Positions 53,060 to 64,000 are shown, counted from the first letter of the stretch. The stretch: DNA of 64,000 bases from Aphanomyces cochlioides (GCA_019828595.1 JAHQRK010000041.1:222916-286915), one strand, 5' to 3'. Notes: generated by a model from the sequence alone, not told the origin. Made by a program: numbers and translations.

Positions 53060-53062
53060 TCA

Positions 53063-53135
53063 TCCTCTATAGCTCAGTTGGTAGAGCGTACGGCTGTTAA
53101 CCGTAAGGTCGCAGGTTCGAACCCTGCTGGAGGAG
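53063..53135 (+). tRNA. tRNA-Asn(GTT), regenerated beside a full-length LINE
   Basis: Complete copy head to head with the intact family B element. The native terminator is downstream. Confidence 0.97.
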
Positions 53136-54085
53136 TTCTTTTCTCTCTTTTGCATATCCATAACTGATCACCAATACAAATACTGACGTGTAGATTCTCG
53201 GCATGTCTTCTTCGAGTCAACATATGCGTAAATAAGAAGACTATGTCACGCCAATCCAATACCAGTCCTTTATCTCCAATATGATGTGGAATGGCCTCAA
53301 AATTGCTGCTCATCAACTAGTGCGCAAGTCATTGCAGAATACATAAGAGAAACTCCAATGAGCGATTCTCTGACAGCAACAGATGTGCGCCACGCTAACT
53401 TGGCTTGTATTGGACTTGAGGAGAGATCACTCATATGGTGTCTTTTAGACTTTGTCAACTGATATCTTAGACAACGGATCACGGTCGTCAAGAGCGACCT
53501 AGAGACAAGTATTCCATTGACTTGGTTTGAAATATCATAGCACATGGATGTACTCACTCCATTACCTTGTTCTTTGCATAGAATGTGATCGTCTCCAATG
53601 TGGACTGTGTCAAATTTCGGTGGTATACATGGACATATTTTCACGACGTTAACATCGATCGAAATCAATCCATATACCGCATCTCAAGACCACAATCGTA
53701 ACATTCCTACCATTTTATGCAGCTTGCTGCCAAACATATTCTGGAGAAAGTTCTGTCGCATATGTGTGTGATATTGCTGTTATGCATCTGTGTGAATCGT
53801 TTCTTGGCTTGTCGACTGACAGCGCCAACAAAGCAGAAATGACACAGACTTGAAATAGTTGTGAAGATAGTCTCAATTACAGTATTGAGATATTTACAAA
53901 CACGACAAATGATATCATTAAAAGGTGCACAGCAGAATAAAACGTGTCCATTCTTTCCTCGCGTCTTAATCAAAGATGTCAGAAGCTACTCATTCTATAG
54001 ACTTGATGTGAAAGCTATTGCGAGTTGGATGTGTTTGTTGCGATCACGTCGATAAGTTGGAAGGGATATGCAAAAGAGAAAAGAA
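53136..54085. repeat. Convergent spacer C7 of the tRNA-Asn array
   Basis: 950-bp copy of spacer C, with a 2-bp loss in the terminator flank of the minus-strand tRNA (AAGAGAAAAG for AAGAGAGAAAAG). The TTTT terminator itself is kept. Confidence 0.85.
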
Positions 54086-54158
54086 CTCCTCCAGCAGGGT
54101 TCGAACCTGCGACCTTACGGTTAACAGCCGTACGCTCTACCAACTGAGCTATAGAGGA
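54086..54158 (-). tRNA. tRNA-Asn(GTT), regenerated after two serial insertions
   Basis: Complete copy at the top of a stack of two family A elements (54160, then 54724). Confidence 0.97.
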
Positions 54159-54159
54159 T

Positions 54160-54708
54160 CCGCTTGGCAATGCTTCGGTGTCAATTTCGATTGGACTGCC
54201 ATCACCAACATCGACCGCTTTCAAGTCAACGAACGCGGTAGCCAGCTTCAAGACATACTGTTTGTGCTCTGGGCTCTTCTGTGTGCTTCCAACCTTCACT
54301 ATATTTGGACAACGCACAACGCCGCCAAGTTCGAATCGAAGGAGCCGCCTCCGCCAGAAATTTGGCAAGAAGTCAGCTTCATCCGATGGCATGCATCGAT
54401 CCGCAGATGGCTTCGCCTCCAAGAAGTTGACAGCCCTCAACGAGTGGAAGCAATTTCAGCAATCAATACTTTGCATAGACAACCTGTCTATCGCCCACTG
54501 GTAGCCAAGTACCCGACTTTGCTCGCGCTCCAACCTTCAGCCCCAAATTAACAAGCCCCAAGTATTTATTCAACAAGTCAAAAATCGCTGTACTCCAAAG
54601 CCCAAAGTAGAAAATCTGCTGAAGCATTTGGAAGTGGGATGAGCCGTTAGTAGGCAATATTAGTATTAGTAGATATTGAAAGTCTATTAATATACCTCCC
54701 CATTGCAG
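54160..54708 (+). mobile_element. Family A LINE, 5'-truncated (549 bp); upper element of a stack
   Basis: The shortest insertion here. It starts inside ORF2 (AWQCFGVNFDW), with the normal 3' end and duplications at 54144-54158 (plus T at 54159) and 54709-54723. It arrived after the full-length A copy at 54724. SKEPPPPE links it to that copy's sublineage. Confidence 0.94.
54162..54551 (+). pseudogene. Family A ORF2, C-terminal fragment
   Basis: The last 129 codons of ORF2 after the Cys/His motif, with Gln for Arg in AWRCFG. No catalytic part remains. Confidence 0.9.
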
Positions 54709-54722
54709 TGAGCTATAGAGGA
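54709..54722 (-). repeat. 14-nt tRNA-Asn remnant between two stacked LINEs
   Basis: TGAGCTATAGAGGA between the 3' end of the short A copy and the 5' end of the next A copy. Confidence 0.93.
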
Positions 54723-54777
54723 TATAGTTTCCAATTTGCCAGCTACCCCGCAGTACCACTCTACGCTATCTGACAAT

Positions 54778-57774
54778 ATGGTTGCTACCCGCTCGACCAA
54801 CCCTCGTGCCCCATCTTGCTCCTCCGCGTTCTCTCCCTCGGCGTCCAGCCCCAGCGATATGGACGTCATCGTCGTTGCTGACCCATCCCCAAGCGATACC
54901 GACATGGCGTCGTCGTTGGAAGAGGACGTCGACGATGCTTCCAACGCTTCGCATCATGACGCGTCTACGAATCCGCTCCCTACTCCAACGCGCGTTCCGT
55001 TTCCACGTCAACGTGCAACCCCTTCGAAACCGCGCCGTTTTGAACCCTTGCCTGTGACTCGCTCGACGAAGGCTTGCGATCCCGCGAATGATCCAACGAC
55101 CTCTGACACTTGCGACGAAGCCTGGCAAGACGGCGTTCCAACCTCGGAAGATGTGCTCATGACGTCAACGACCTTGCCCGAAGAATCTCCATCAACCACG
55201 TCCATCGTGAGTGATGGTGGCTTGCCTGGCAAGACTCCGTTGGGTTCTGTTCCTTTCGAGAATGTTCTCTCGACGAGTGATAGTGGCTTCTCGAAGACTC
55301 GCTCAAGCACCGACGTCAACATGACGACAGGTCAAGGAAGATTCGAGAACAGTCCATCCCTGAGTGAAGGTCCCTTCTCGAAGAATCCCCGAGCGACAAG
55401 TCCACTCTGGCGACAGGTCAAGATCCCATCGAGACTAGTCGCTCCATGAGTGATGGTCTCTTCTCGAAGAATCATCGGGCAAGATCTGGAACAATCGCGA
55501 ACAACCCTGTGGCCAGTGTTGGTCATGGGAATACTCAAGACCAAGTCACCCATGGAAGCTTCTCGAAGTCCAACGCGAGTGAAGGTCAAACGTGTGACTC
55601 TGTCCACCATGGGACAGGGTCCGGACAAGACCAAGCCTCTGACGCACGCTTGAGTGTTGGTCTGACGCACGACTCGGACTCTCACTCAGTCCGCCAGCCA
55701 TCGTCTCAGGCTTCACCCGGATCGCATTTGGAAAACATTTCTCAATCTGGCGGAGCCCAGACACCTGGCCGTGGCCAACCCAACAACCGCCAGGCCCCCA
55801 ACGACGTATGGGCCTTCCAAGCGCAACAGCGGTCTCAGTCTGCCAAGGCCATCAAGACCAAGGACGTTGCTCCTTACCAGCCCACGATGGAGGAACTCGA
55901 ACCCCTCCTTCGCAAGCGTGCTGCTGGAACCCTCACGTTTGAAGACACCCTCCCGATCCAGAAGCACTCGGCGCGCGGCATCGTCGGCTGGTTGCAGATG
56001 CCCACGGGTGCACACACGAAGACCATCGATGTTTCAGCTGCCATGGCATCGATCCTTTTCGACAACCAAGCCCTCGGCCTCGACACTGCGATTGCTGACA
56101 TTGTGAGATGCGAGAAGGACATCCCGAACCGCATGCTCAAGTGGGGTGTTGCCTCTCACGAAGCGATGACGAAGCTGCGAGGCATCGCGTTTAAGATTCA
56201 AGTCGCTCGAGATGGCTCGTCCCAACACTTCACGATGAACGTTCCGCACGTCCTCGGCGGATTTTTCATGGACATCCCTCAAGGCCTTCAAGATCAAGAC
56301 GAAGAGCGCCTGATCTTCGACGTCATGACCAAGTTGGAGCCACGCTTCCTGTGGGGCTCCTACCCCAACGTTTCCTCTTCAAGCGGTATGGCGAGCTCTC
56401 GGTACCGCCTTTACTTTGAAGGAACCTCCGTACCAACGACCATACAGCGCGACGGCCGTCTCGTCGAAGAAATTCTTTTCAAGGGCCGTTGTCTCCGCGT
56501 GTACGGTCAAGGGTGGTATTTTCGTGACAAGAACTTGGTTCGTTTGGACCTTGATGCAACGTCCCGCCAATATGGATTGAACAAGCCAGCTCCCAGCCCA
56601 ACCAACCCGCCTTCTTCGACTCCCAAGGCGCCAAAACGTCGGAAAACTGCGCAAGCCAACCCTCCGCAGTGGACTGGCGTCAAGGCGTCGAGAGGCAAGC
56701 GCAAGAAGACGCAACAGCAAGTGGATTCCCCCGAGCATGGCCGCTCTTGGATTTCGCCCAACATGTTTGAAGCCCTCGACGAACGTGTGTGTGTCAACCC
56801 CGAGGAACACGTTGCTCAGTTTGGCGATTACAAGATCTCAACGATTGTACCCAAGCTGGACGTCTCGGATGACCCTCCCCACCTCCCTACGTCCGGTCAA
56901 TTTGTCGGCGGCACCAAGATCCAAGATGGCGTTCCCAAGCGCATAGAAATGTCTCTTGACGAAATTCTCGCCGAACTACAAGACCTCGACACCAAGACAG
57001 CCAAAGTTCCATTGCATCTCTCAACCCAAGTCGAAGATGCAGTGACCAACAGCTCGTTCAACCTTGCCCAACTCATCAACGACGGCCGCGTCGACATGCT
57101 GTGTAGCCATCTCGAGCGTTCCCCGATTGAATTTGGCTTGCAACTGCACCGACTTTTTGATGAAGACCGTGCATGCTTTGAGTACTTTGTGAGACAACGC
57201 CTCCTCCATCGGTGGCTTCGAGCGACTTGGTGGAGACAAACCGTTCTCCCAGCTGTACTCATTGACGTGGGGTGTGCGTATGACCCGCGAGCACGTTCAA
57301 GCCATCTTCAGCAACATCGAGCTATTCAAGAACATCGACTTCATCGATACTACCATTGACGGCGACGAGATTTCCCTCCACCGCGGCGACCTGGAAGAAG
57401 TGTTGGCTGTGGCAGAAGTTCTCTTGGCCATTCATGCTCCAACGTACTACAACAGTGATGCTGCGATCGTGGCCTCTACCAAGTACCCGGTCACTGCACT
57501 GGCTTCTCATTTGGGCTCCCGCTGTTTGTCGGGCGTATCGCTATCTGCCATATTGCTTGACACGAGCTTCGGCCTCTTGATTTGGAATATCATGGAAACG
57601 TTGTATGCCGGCGAAGACGAGAAGTCGCGATACGTCTTGACCACGATCCTGGAATTCCATGAGGCTGGCTCCCTGGACCCCACCTTCGACAACCAAGTGA
57701 TGTTCCAACCCGACACTCAGACACTCATGCTGGGAGATGTTGCGAACGCAACGTCTGTCGCGTTCCGTGGCTAA
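54778..57774 (+). pseudogene. Family A ORF1, two frameshifts
   Basis: Same ORF1 as at 34763 but broken twice. One C is lost from a CCCCC run near 55387-55391, within the FSK-repeat region. GG is lost from TTGGGGTGG near 57229-57231, just before the C-terminal domain. The middle stretch and the last 170 codons stay open in their own frames. Both breaks sit in homopolymers, so assembly error must be excluded. Confidence 0.88.
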
Positions 57775-60700
57775 GGTGGTCGCGGCCGGTCTCTTCACCA
57801 AGTTCCCCATACTCGAACTGACCACTGCCAACCTCAATGGGCTGAAAGACAACGGACATCTTGTGGCGCGGCGACTCCAAATTCCGACCCAAGCCGTTTT
57901 CTTTCAAGAAACCAAAATCAATAACATCAAACATCTCGAAACCTTCCAACTCCACCTCAACAACGAAGTAGGCGTTGGCAAATACAAGCTCTTCACCAAC
58001 GATCTCCGCACTGATCGCGTCGACTCACTCAACAATCGGCGCTGCGGTGTGGCATCGTATTTCCATGGATCCATGCCTGGATTCCTCGACCTGCAACACT
58101 TGACCACCCATGACCGACCTGGAAGATACATGGTTGTTCGAACTCAGTGGGACGGCGTTCCTGTGTACTTTCACAACGTCTATGCCCCGGTTATCGCTCA
58201 CTCTCGAGCACCGTTTTTCGACGATCTGCCTCGCGACTTTGAAGACGACAGCATTCACTTTGTCGGAGGCGATTTCAACTTACCCCTGGAGGAGCATCTG
58301 GACGCGACTCGACCTCGCCAAGACCACAACGCTGGTAAGGCGGAATGCATTGCCTGGCTTTCAGCACTTGGTGTTATCGATGCGTGGAGGATGCACCACC
58401 CCAACGAGCGCGTTTACAGCGGCCCTGGTCGAAGCAACCGCCTCGACTACCTGTTTGTGGACCAAGATATCGTCGCTCAAACGTACGCACGTTCAAGCTA
58501 TTCCCCAAGCAGCTTTGCAGGCGACCACATGGAACACAAAGTGGTCCTCTCCTGCGAGCAGCGAGCTCCCGACCGAAGTTACTGGCGCCTCCCCGTGAGC
58601 TCTTAAAGAACCCTCAAGTAGTCGCAGCGATCAAGGCCGAAGCCAATCAACTTTTGGACGAGATGCGCGCAGACGACACTCAAAACTTTGGCGCAAAGTG
58701 GTACGGCTGGTTGAAGAGAATGAAGAAGCGTCTCCAAGTCAGTCATCGCCAGTACATTGACTCGATGAAGTACACACTCAACAGCCTCAAGATGAAGTGG
58801 CTTACTTCCCGCCGAGCATTCGACATGGGACTCGTTGAGACATCCATTGTTAATACCGCCCGTCAAGCCCTTGACACTGCCCGCAGCGAGTACCGACAGT
58901 TCAACCTGGATCAGCAATTCGACTTTCACGCCAACGTCAACGAGCGAGGTACCAGTCACTTTTTTCGTCGACCCAAGGGGATCAAAGTGCCGCTCTCGTC
59001 CGTGACAATCAACGGTGTAACGTCGACTGACCCGTCTGAAGTCAAGGCTGGTTTTACGTCTCATTGGAAAAACATCATGGTCACTCCAAGAGACCAACCA
59101 CCGTTGAATCGGGCCCGTCGCCGAGCTATCATTCGAGCCATTACTCGACGTCTCACTCAAGAACAGCGCGACGCTCTGGAAAGTCCTCTCACGGCGGAAG
59201 ACCTGTGCGGCGCGCTCAAGTCTATGAACCCGAACAAGTCTCCTGGTTCAGACGGCTGGCCTGCAGCTTTCTTTCAAGTCTCCCCGGACGTATTCGCCCA
59301 AATCCTGCTCAAGGTGTTCAACTACCAACTCACCCATCACGGTCACCTCCTGCTCCAACAACGCCGAAGTGCAGTGGCGCTCTTGTTCAAGGCTGGAGAC
59401 AGAGGCGACCCTGGCAACTATCGGCCGATTACTCTCATGTCGGTTGAAGTCAAGATTCTATCGCGGGCGCTGGCCTACCGTCTTGCACAAGTTGCCCCAT
59501 ACCTCGCTCACCCAAGCCAAGCTGGTTTTGTCCCTGGCCGTCGCTTGCACGACCACGTGATGCTGGTACAAGCATTGCAGACTTTCTGTACCAATGAAGA
59601 CCACGACTACTACGCGACGCTTCTCGACTTTTCCAAGGCATACGATATGGTTGACCAAGGCTTTCTCTTCGACGTACTCAAGGAGATGAACATCGGTCCC
59701 ACATTTGTGTCTTGGGTTCAGTTGCTTTACAATACGCCTCTGGTCCAGATCATTTTCAACGACGGTCTTGGCCCAACCATACGGCCTACCCGCGGAGTCA
59801 AGCAAGGTTGCCCCCTATCGTGCATGCTCTTCGTACTTTACCTCGAGCCACTCGGCGAAATGCTACGCGGATCTCCTGATTTTGGTATTCCCCTTCCAAA
59901 TGGAGACTCACTGACGAGCATCTACTTTGCCGACGACACGACTCTACTCTCGTCATCCCTCCAAGCGGCGGTCGAGCAAATGGCAATTGTCGAAGACTTT
60001 TGCTCTGTGTCTGGAGCTCGTCTCAACGTTGCCAAGTGCATGACTTTGGCGCTCAACAACAATCTCGATATCGAAGACATCGACGATGGTGGCCTCTTGA
60101 ACGTCTTGCCGAGCGAGAAGCCAGTGAAATACCTTGGTATTCTCTTTGGCCACCGACTGCCGCGCGATTTTCAAGTCCAGCAACTGAACGACAAGTTTCT
60201 GGCTGCGTTTCAAACGTGGGGAAGTCGTGCGCGAACCCTCCAAGGCCGCAAACTCATCGTATCGACCATGTTGTTGTCGTTGTTATGGCATGTCACGGCT
60301 GCAGTGTATGTGCCTCCAACGATGGTTGCCGTTTGGCAAAGAATGGTCAACAAGTACATCCTTGGTCGGAAGACGCAAATCACCGACCATCATCGCTCAA
60401 CTATTTGCCGCAAGTGGCAGTTCGATCAAAAACTCGGCCTCGGTATTCCGCATGTGGCTTCGAAGCTTCGGACTCAGCGACTGCTGCGGCTCCAACTCTT
60501 GATGCAGCCCAATTCACCCAACACATTTGCCCCATGGAAGTTGCTTGTCAAGAGACAATTTTCCCGTGTCATGAACAAGCTGTATCGCGACACCCACCCG
60601 TTCGACTTTCTCACGTACTTCCCCAACCACAGCTCCAAGTGGTTGTTTTTGTGGGAGCTGCATCCTCTTTGGCACGACATTTGGCATCAATGGGCCGCCA

Positions 60701-61890
60701 CACCTATGGCCAAGCGAACCGCTTCGCCACCAAGCCTCGAAGAACTTTTGAACCTCCCCGTGTGGCTGACATCCTACCCCGCTCTGCAAGTTGGTCCTGC
60801 GGGTGCTACATCAAATGTCGTGAAGACTGCTCTGTGTCGTCGATGGTGTAGACATGCGTCTCAAAACGGTTTCCACTGCCTCAAAGACTTCTTGACACGG
60901 CAAGGGACATGGCCTACAAGAGCTGCGTTTATTGATCGACTGTCATCCAACAACCGTGCGGCACAAGTGACGTTACAAGCGAACGGCGCGATGGGATTTG
61001 CAGCACCCGAACGTGCTGGTCAAGTTTATAGCCACCTCACCAAGATATTCGACCAAGTCCTCCGCACGTCTGGCGTTCGAACTGGAACTGCTTTGACCGA
61101 TATCGATACAACAAGTCACCCTTTCAAGGCACTTTTCAAAGATCAATTGCTATCCTTCGAGCGTTGGCCCAAGCGACTCGTATCACGTTTGGCGCATCAC
61201 GCCCCTTCGGATGGAAAACCGCACCCAGTGGCGACATCGTCCCGCGTCGAGCAACAAGATATTGCGACCTACGTGCGACTCATCCGCAAAACATGCCGTT
61301 GGCCGCCTCCCCTCCATGGCGACGTTTGGTTTCGACTGTTGTTCAACATGCTGCCTGTCAACTCGCGCTTGTTCTACTTGCAACCTCAGCAGCCAGACGT
61401 AATTTGCTGTGTCTATACCAATTGCGACGCACCGGAGAACCAACACCACGCCTTCCACACCTGCTCTCGCGTGTATCCCCTTTGGCGTTTTCACGCGACC
61501 GCTTGGCGATGCTTCGGTGTCAATTTCGATTGGACTGCCATCACCAACATCGACCGCTTTCAAGTCAACGAACGCGGTAGCCAGCTTCAAGACATACTGT
61601 TTGTGCTCTGGGCTCTTCTGTGTGCTTCCAACCTTCACTATATTTGGACAACGCACAACGCCGCCAAGTTCGAATCGAAGGAGCCGCCTCCGCCAGAAAT
61701 TTGGCAAGAAGTCAGCTTCATCCGATGGCATGCATCGATCCGCAGATGGCTTCGCCTCCAAGAAGTTGACAGCCCTCAACGAGTGGAAGCAATTTCAGCA
61801 ATCAATACTTTGCATAGACAACCTGTCTATCGCCCACTGGTAGCCAAGTACCCGACTTTGCTCGCGCTCCAACCTTCAACCCCAAATTAA
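57737..61890 (+). pseudogene. Family A ORF2, frameshifted after the endonuclease
   Basis: The APE endonuclease (to DRSYWRLP) is open. One C is then lost from CCCCC near 58590-58594, which shifts the frame and stops at 58606. The RT and C-terminal parts continue open to 61890. If real, the copy encodes a free endonuclease domain of about 289 aa and no linked RT. Other private changes are TLLDFSKAYD for TFLDFSKAYD and ARTLQGRK for ARTIQGRK. Confidence 0.88.
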
Positions 61891-61949
61891 CAAGCCCCAA
61901 TTAGTATTAGTAGATATTGAAAGTCTATTAATATACCTCCCCATTGCAG
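61891..61949 (+). other. Family A 3' UTR with 98-bp internal deletion
   Basis: The UTR jumps from CAAGCCCCAA straight to TTAGTATTAGTAG. It lacks the GGGATGAGCC box and first hairpin present in the other five family A 3' ends. The second hairpin and CATTGCAG end remain. Confidence 0.88.
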
Positions 61950-61963
61950 TGAGCTATAGAGGA
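61950..61963 (-). repeat. 14-nt tRNA-Asn 5' remnant (target-site duplication)
   Basis: TGAGCTATAGAGGA joined to native flank TTCCATAC. Confidence 0.93.
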
Positions 61964-62847
61964 TTCCATACTATACTTCCCTCACCGTTTCAAACATACA
62001 CTCATACAATACCTACAATGACAATCCATATCACACCCGTGCATCATGTCACCGTCGTAGTCACCACTCGCTTCTCCGAATATCGACACATTTATACAGA
62101 GAAACTACGTCACCAGGCACACCGACGCTTCTCTCAGATAAAACATTGTTGATAAACTCGAGACCTTCACTTCGACAATCTACACCAGCACATGGAACAA
62201 GAATTATACACTTTCATGACTGTCAAAAACATCCTATTCAGAAAGCCTCGAAAACACTACCACCATTTCTGTAGAATGTGAAACAAAATCAAGTCCAATC
62301 AAGATGATATGAACTGTTTGAAACAAGTTGAGCGATGTTGCTTGATGGATTGAGTACGATAAACAGTTGGTGTAGCTTTGCTGTTGTTTAGTGAAAAGAA
62401 TTTAATGTTGTGCCGAATGGAAATATGATTGATATTCTGATTGAACATGTGTTTACCAGGTATATTTTTGTTTCATGGAAACCTATGAATTTGTTCTGCG
62501 GAGTATTGAGGATATACCCTCCCATTCCTTGCGCGAGCAGGAGACTGATATGCTCTCAATAAGTCGATGTACCGCACGAAACTTTGTTTCGGACAAGATT
62601 TCGATCCGAAGAAGAGTCAAAATCGGAACTGCTCGCGTATTTTTAGACGGGTATCATGTCCATGTGAAATTTTGATGTCCATTGGTCGAATCGTGTTTTT
62701 GTGGAGAGATTGGAGTGTAAAGTGTTTGTTTTGATTGACGTGTGTTTGGTTACGATGTGCATAATGTCTGTGTCCGTGGTGGTAGTTTGCAGTGGAAAGG
62801 ATTGTATGAGTGTATGTGTGGCACGGTGGGTATACGATAGTATGGAA
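61964..62847. repeat. Divergent spacer D8 of the tRNA-Asn array
   Basis: 884-bp copy of D, with one extra T (TATTTTTAGA near 62640) and a T-to-A change in GGTGGTAGTTTGC. It is the most diverged D copy. No gene recognised. Confidence 0.85.
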
Positions 62848-62861
62848 TCCTCTATAGCTCA
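62848..62861 (+). repeat. 14-nt tRNA-Asn 5' remnant (target-site duplication)
   Basis: TCCTCTATAGCTCA with native upstream flank, joined to a family B 3' end. Confidence 0.93.
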
Positions 62862-64000
62862 ATGTCAATGGGGAGTCTATTTGTAGTTAATGTAAACTAC
62901 AAACTAATATTGCCCGAAGGCTCATCCCATTTCCAACTGCTAGGCTGAATTGGAAATCAATTTGGCTTGTCGTTTTCTTGATTCGCTTCGACGTTGGGAC
63001 TTCGATTTCTTCGGTGTTTGTAAGCTAACACGGCGAATATGTCGGATAAAACTGACTCTTGGCATCTGACCCAGGGGGTATACATTTTCATTGTCTTGGA
63101 TCATACATAGACTTCGGTCTATGCAGCGCTTGTATCGCTTGGCGAGGACCCAGCAATGGGATGTTGAATCAGTGACAGAAACAACCAAGAATTCTCCGTC
63201 AGGCTCATCCAATATCGCTCTACAGATATCACGAATTGGATCACCCACCGATTACTTGAGCAGTTGACGGGAGAATATGGCGTCGTTGTAGTGGAATCCA
63301 TGTGTGTATGCCAGCTTGAGAAAATCATGCATCTTGGAAGGGGGAATGCCCGCGTCGTGAGGAACTCCATGGGCCTCTTTGAAACCCGAAATGACTTCTT
63401 CGCTGAGCTCAAAATTGGAGACATTCAAATTGGTAGCAACGATTCGGATTGCAGCCGCAAGACAAGATTTGTCACTGTTGTTGCCAATTTCTAGCCACAG
63501 AGGATCCATCGCTCGAAATTCAGCAAGCGTTGGGGCGAGACCAGTGTTCGTGAGGAAGTGGGCTCCAGCTTGTCGCCATCGTTGGTACATCGCCACGGCT
63601 TCTTGACACCCGCTGAGGTCTTTTTCGTCGAACCAGTCTTTGTCGAGTCCATCCGGGCGTTGAAACTTCCAGTTGACTTGGTATTGAATAGTTGAAATTC
63701 GATTTCGCATTGATGCCACTTCGCGGTGGTCATCGATAAACAACACTTCATCGATGTCATCATCGTCGGTTGGAATTCGCAGAGTGCGTGGGCGGTTGGT
63801 TGGGGCATCAGCCGTTGTCGCATTCGTTTGTGGCCTGGCTGGAACAGAAACATCGTCCAATAGATCCATGAGGGATGGTAGCGGAGATCCATTGTCATTG
63901 CCCAAGGGGTCAAATTGGCGGGTGCTCGAGTTCAAAATGGACATATCAGGAGTAAATTGGTGTTCTCGAGTTGTAACTGGACTTGAAGGACGAGTGTCGG
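62862..64000 (-). mobile_element. Family B LINE, 3' part, cut by window edge
   Basis: Minus-strand family B copy with the normal 3' end and part of ORF3. Its 5' extent lies outside the window. Confidence 0.93.
62940..64000 (-). pseudogene. Family B ORF3, nonsense mutation, partial
   Basis: ORF3 from the window edge to its normal stop at 62940. A C-to-T change turns Gln301 (LLKQSVGD) into TAA at 63249-63251. This removes His333 and Asp354, and so any protease activity, and the basic tail. Other private changes include TRQFDPL for TREFDPL, VPHDAG for VPQDAG, and Arg for Glu in TTEEHQ. RKRQAK groups it with the 44929 and 30450 copies. The decayed state matches the diverged D8 spacer beside it. 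Confidence 0.88.

Larger units (their letters stand above)
44929..53061 (-). mobile_element. Family B LINE, full length with all three ORFs open (8.1 kb)
   Basis: Best candidate for a competent family B copy. ORF1 (821 aa), ORF2 (about 1371 aa) and ORF3 (404 aa) are all uninterrupted. The 5' end is GAAGTTTCCAATTTGCC at 53061, with a 53-nt 5' UTR, and the 3' end is at 44929. ATCCTCTATAGCTCA duplications lie at 44914-44928 and 53062-53076. It differs from the 10693 copy at only scattered bases, which suggests recent movement or array duplication. Confidence 0.96.
54724..61949 (+). mobile_element. Family A LINE, full length, degenerate (7.2 kb)
   Basis: Full-length family A copy starting ATAGTTTCCAATTTGCC, with three frame breaks. 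It also has a 98-bp deletion in the 3' UTR that removes the GCC/GGC hairpin but keeps the second hairpin and the exact end. It is the oldest element of its stack, consistent with its decay. The right duplication is 61950-61964. Confidence 0.95.

Noticed and set aside
2467..64000. CRISPR-like array, because short identical tRNA pieces recur between different sequences
   Set aside because: Repeat spacing is kilobases, the intervening sequence is LINE or the same spacer, and there are no cas genes.

Overview
The window is eukaryotic nuclear DNA. It consists of a tandem array of tRNA-Asn(GTT) genes heavily colonised by two related families of non-LTR retrotransposons (LINEs). I label them family A and family B provisionally. 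The uninterrupted reading frames, the APE-type endonuclease plus RT, and the style of the RT motifs suggest an oomycete-like or other microbial eukaryote host. That assignment is inference; nothing here names the species. There is no bacterial operon, CRISPR array or rRNA.

Host layout: the repeating unit is about 1981 bp, made of divergent spacer D (883 bp), tRNA-Asn on +, convergent spacer C (952 bp) and tRNA-Asn on -. Seven C spacers, eight D spacers, 14 intact 73-nt tRNA-Asn genes and 13 fourteen-nucleotide tRNA remnants can be placed. Host sequence is about 15 kb of the 64 kb; the rest is LINE DNA.

LINE layout (A = ORF1+ORF2; B = ORF1+ORF2+ORF3): A, left-edge partial, 1-2452 (+); A truncated, 4449-5317 (+); B truncated, 8210-9592 (-); B full, 10693-18820 (+); B truncated, 19732-21114 (-); A full, 21130-28453 (-); B truncated, 30450-31832 (-); B truncated, 32933-34695 (+); A full, 34711-42036 (+); B full, 44929-53061 (-); A truncated, 54160-54708 (+); A full, 54724-61949 (+); B, right-edge partial, 62862-64000 (-). 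Every insertion lies at the same base of the tRNA gene, between A14 and G15 in the D loop. Each is antisense to the tRNA and is flanked by a 15-bp target-site duplication covering tRNA positions -1 to 14. The duplication rebuilds a complete tRNA gene against the LINE 5' end and leaves a 14-nt stub at the LINE 3' end. New insertions therefore stack between the intact tRNA and older elements.

Gene content: ORF1 is a large Ser/Thr-rich, partly basic protein, presumably the nucleic-acid-binding component. ORF2 carries an N-terminal APE endonuclease, an RT with FADD, and a C-terminal Cys/His motif as in L1/Tx1-type LINEs. Family B adds ORF3, which by eye combines a chromodomain-like segment with a papain-fold (OTU/C39-like) Cys-His-Asp protease-like domain and a basic tail. 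The copy at 34711-42036 has both A ORFs open, and the copy at 44929-53061 has all three B ORFs open, so both families look recently active. The elements have no poly(A) tail; both end in a conserved pair of hairpins at an exact 3' junction.
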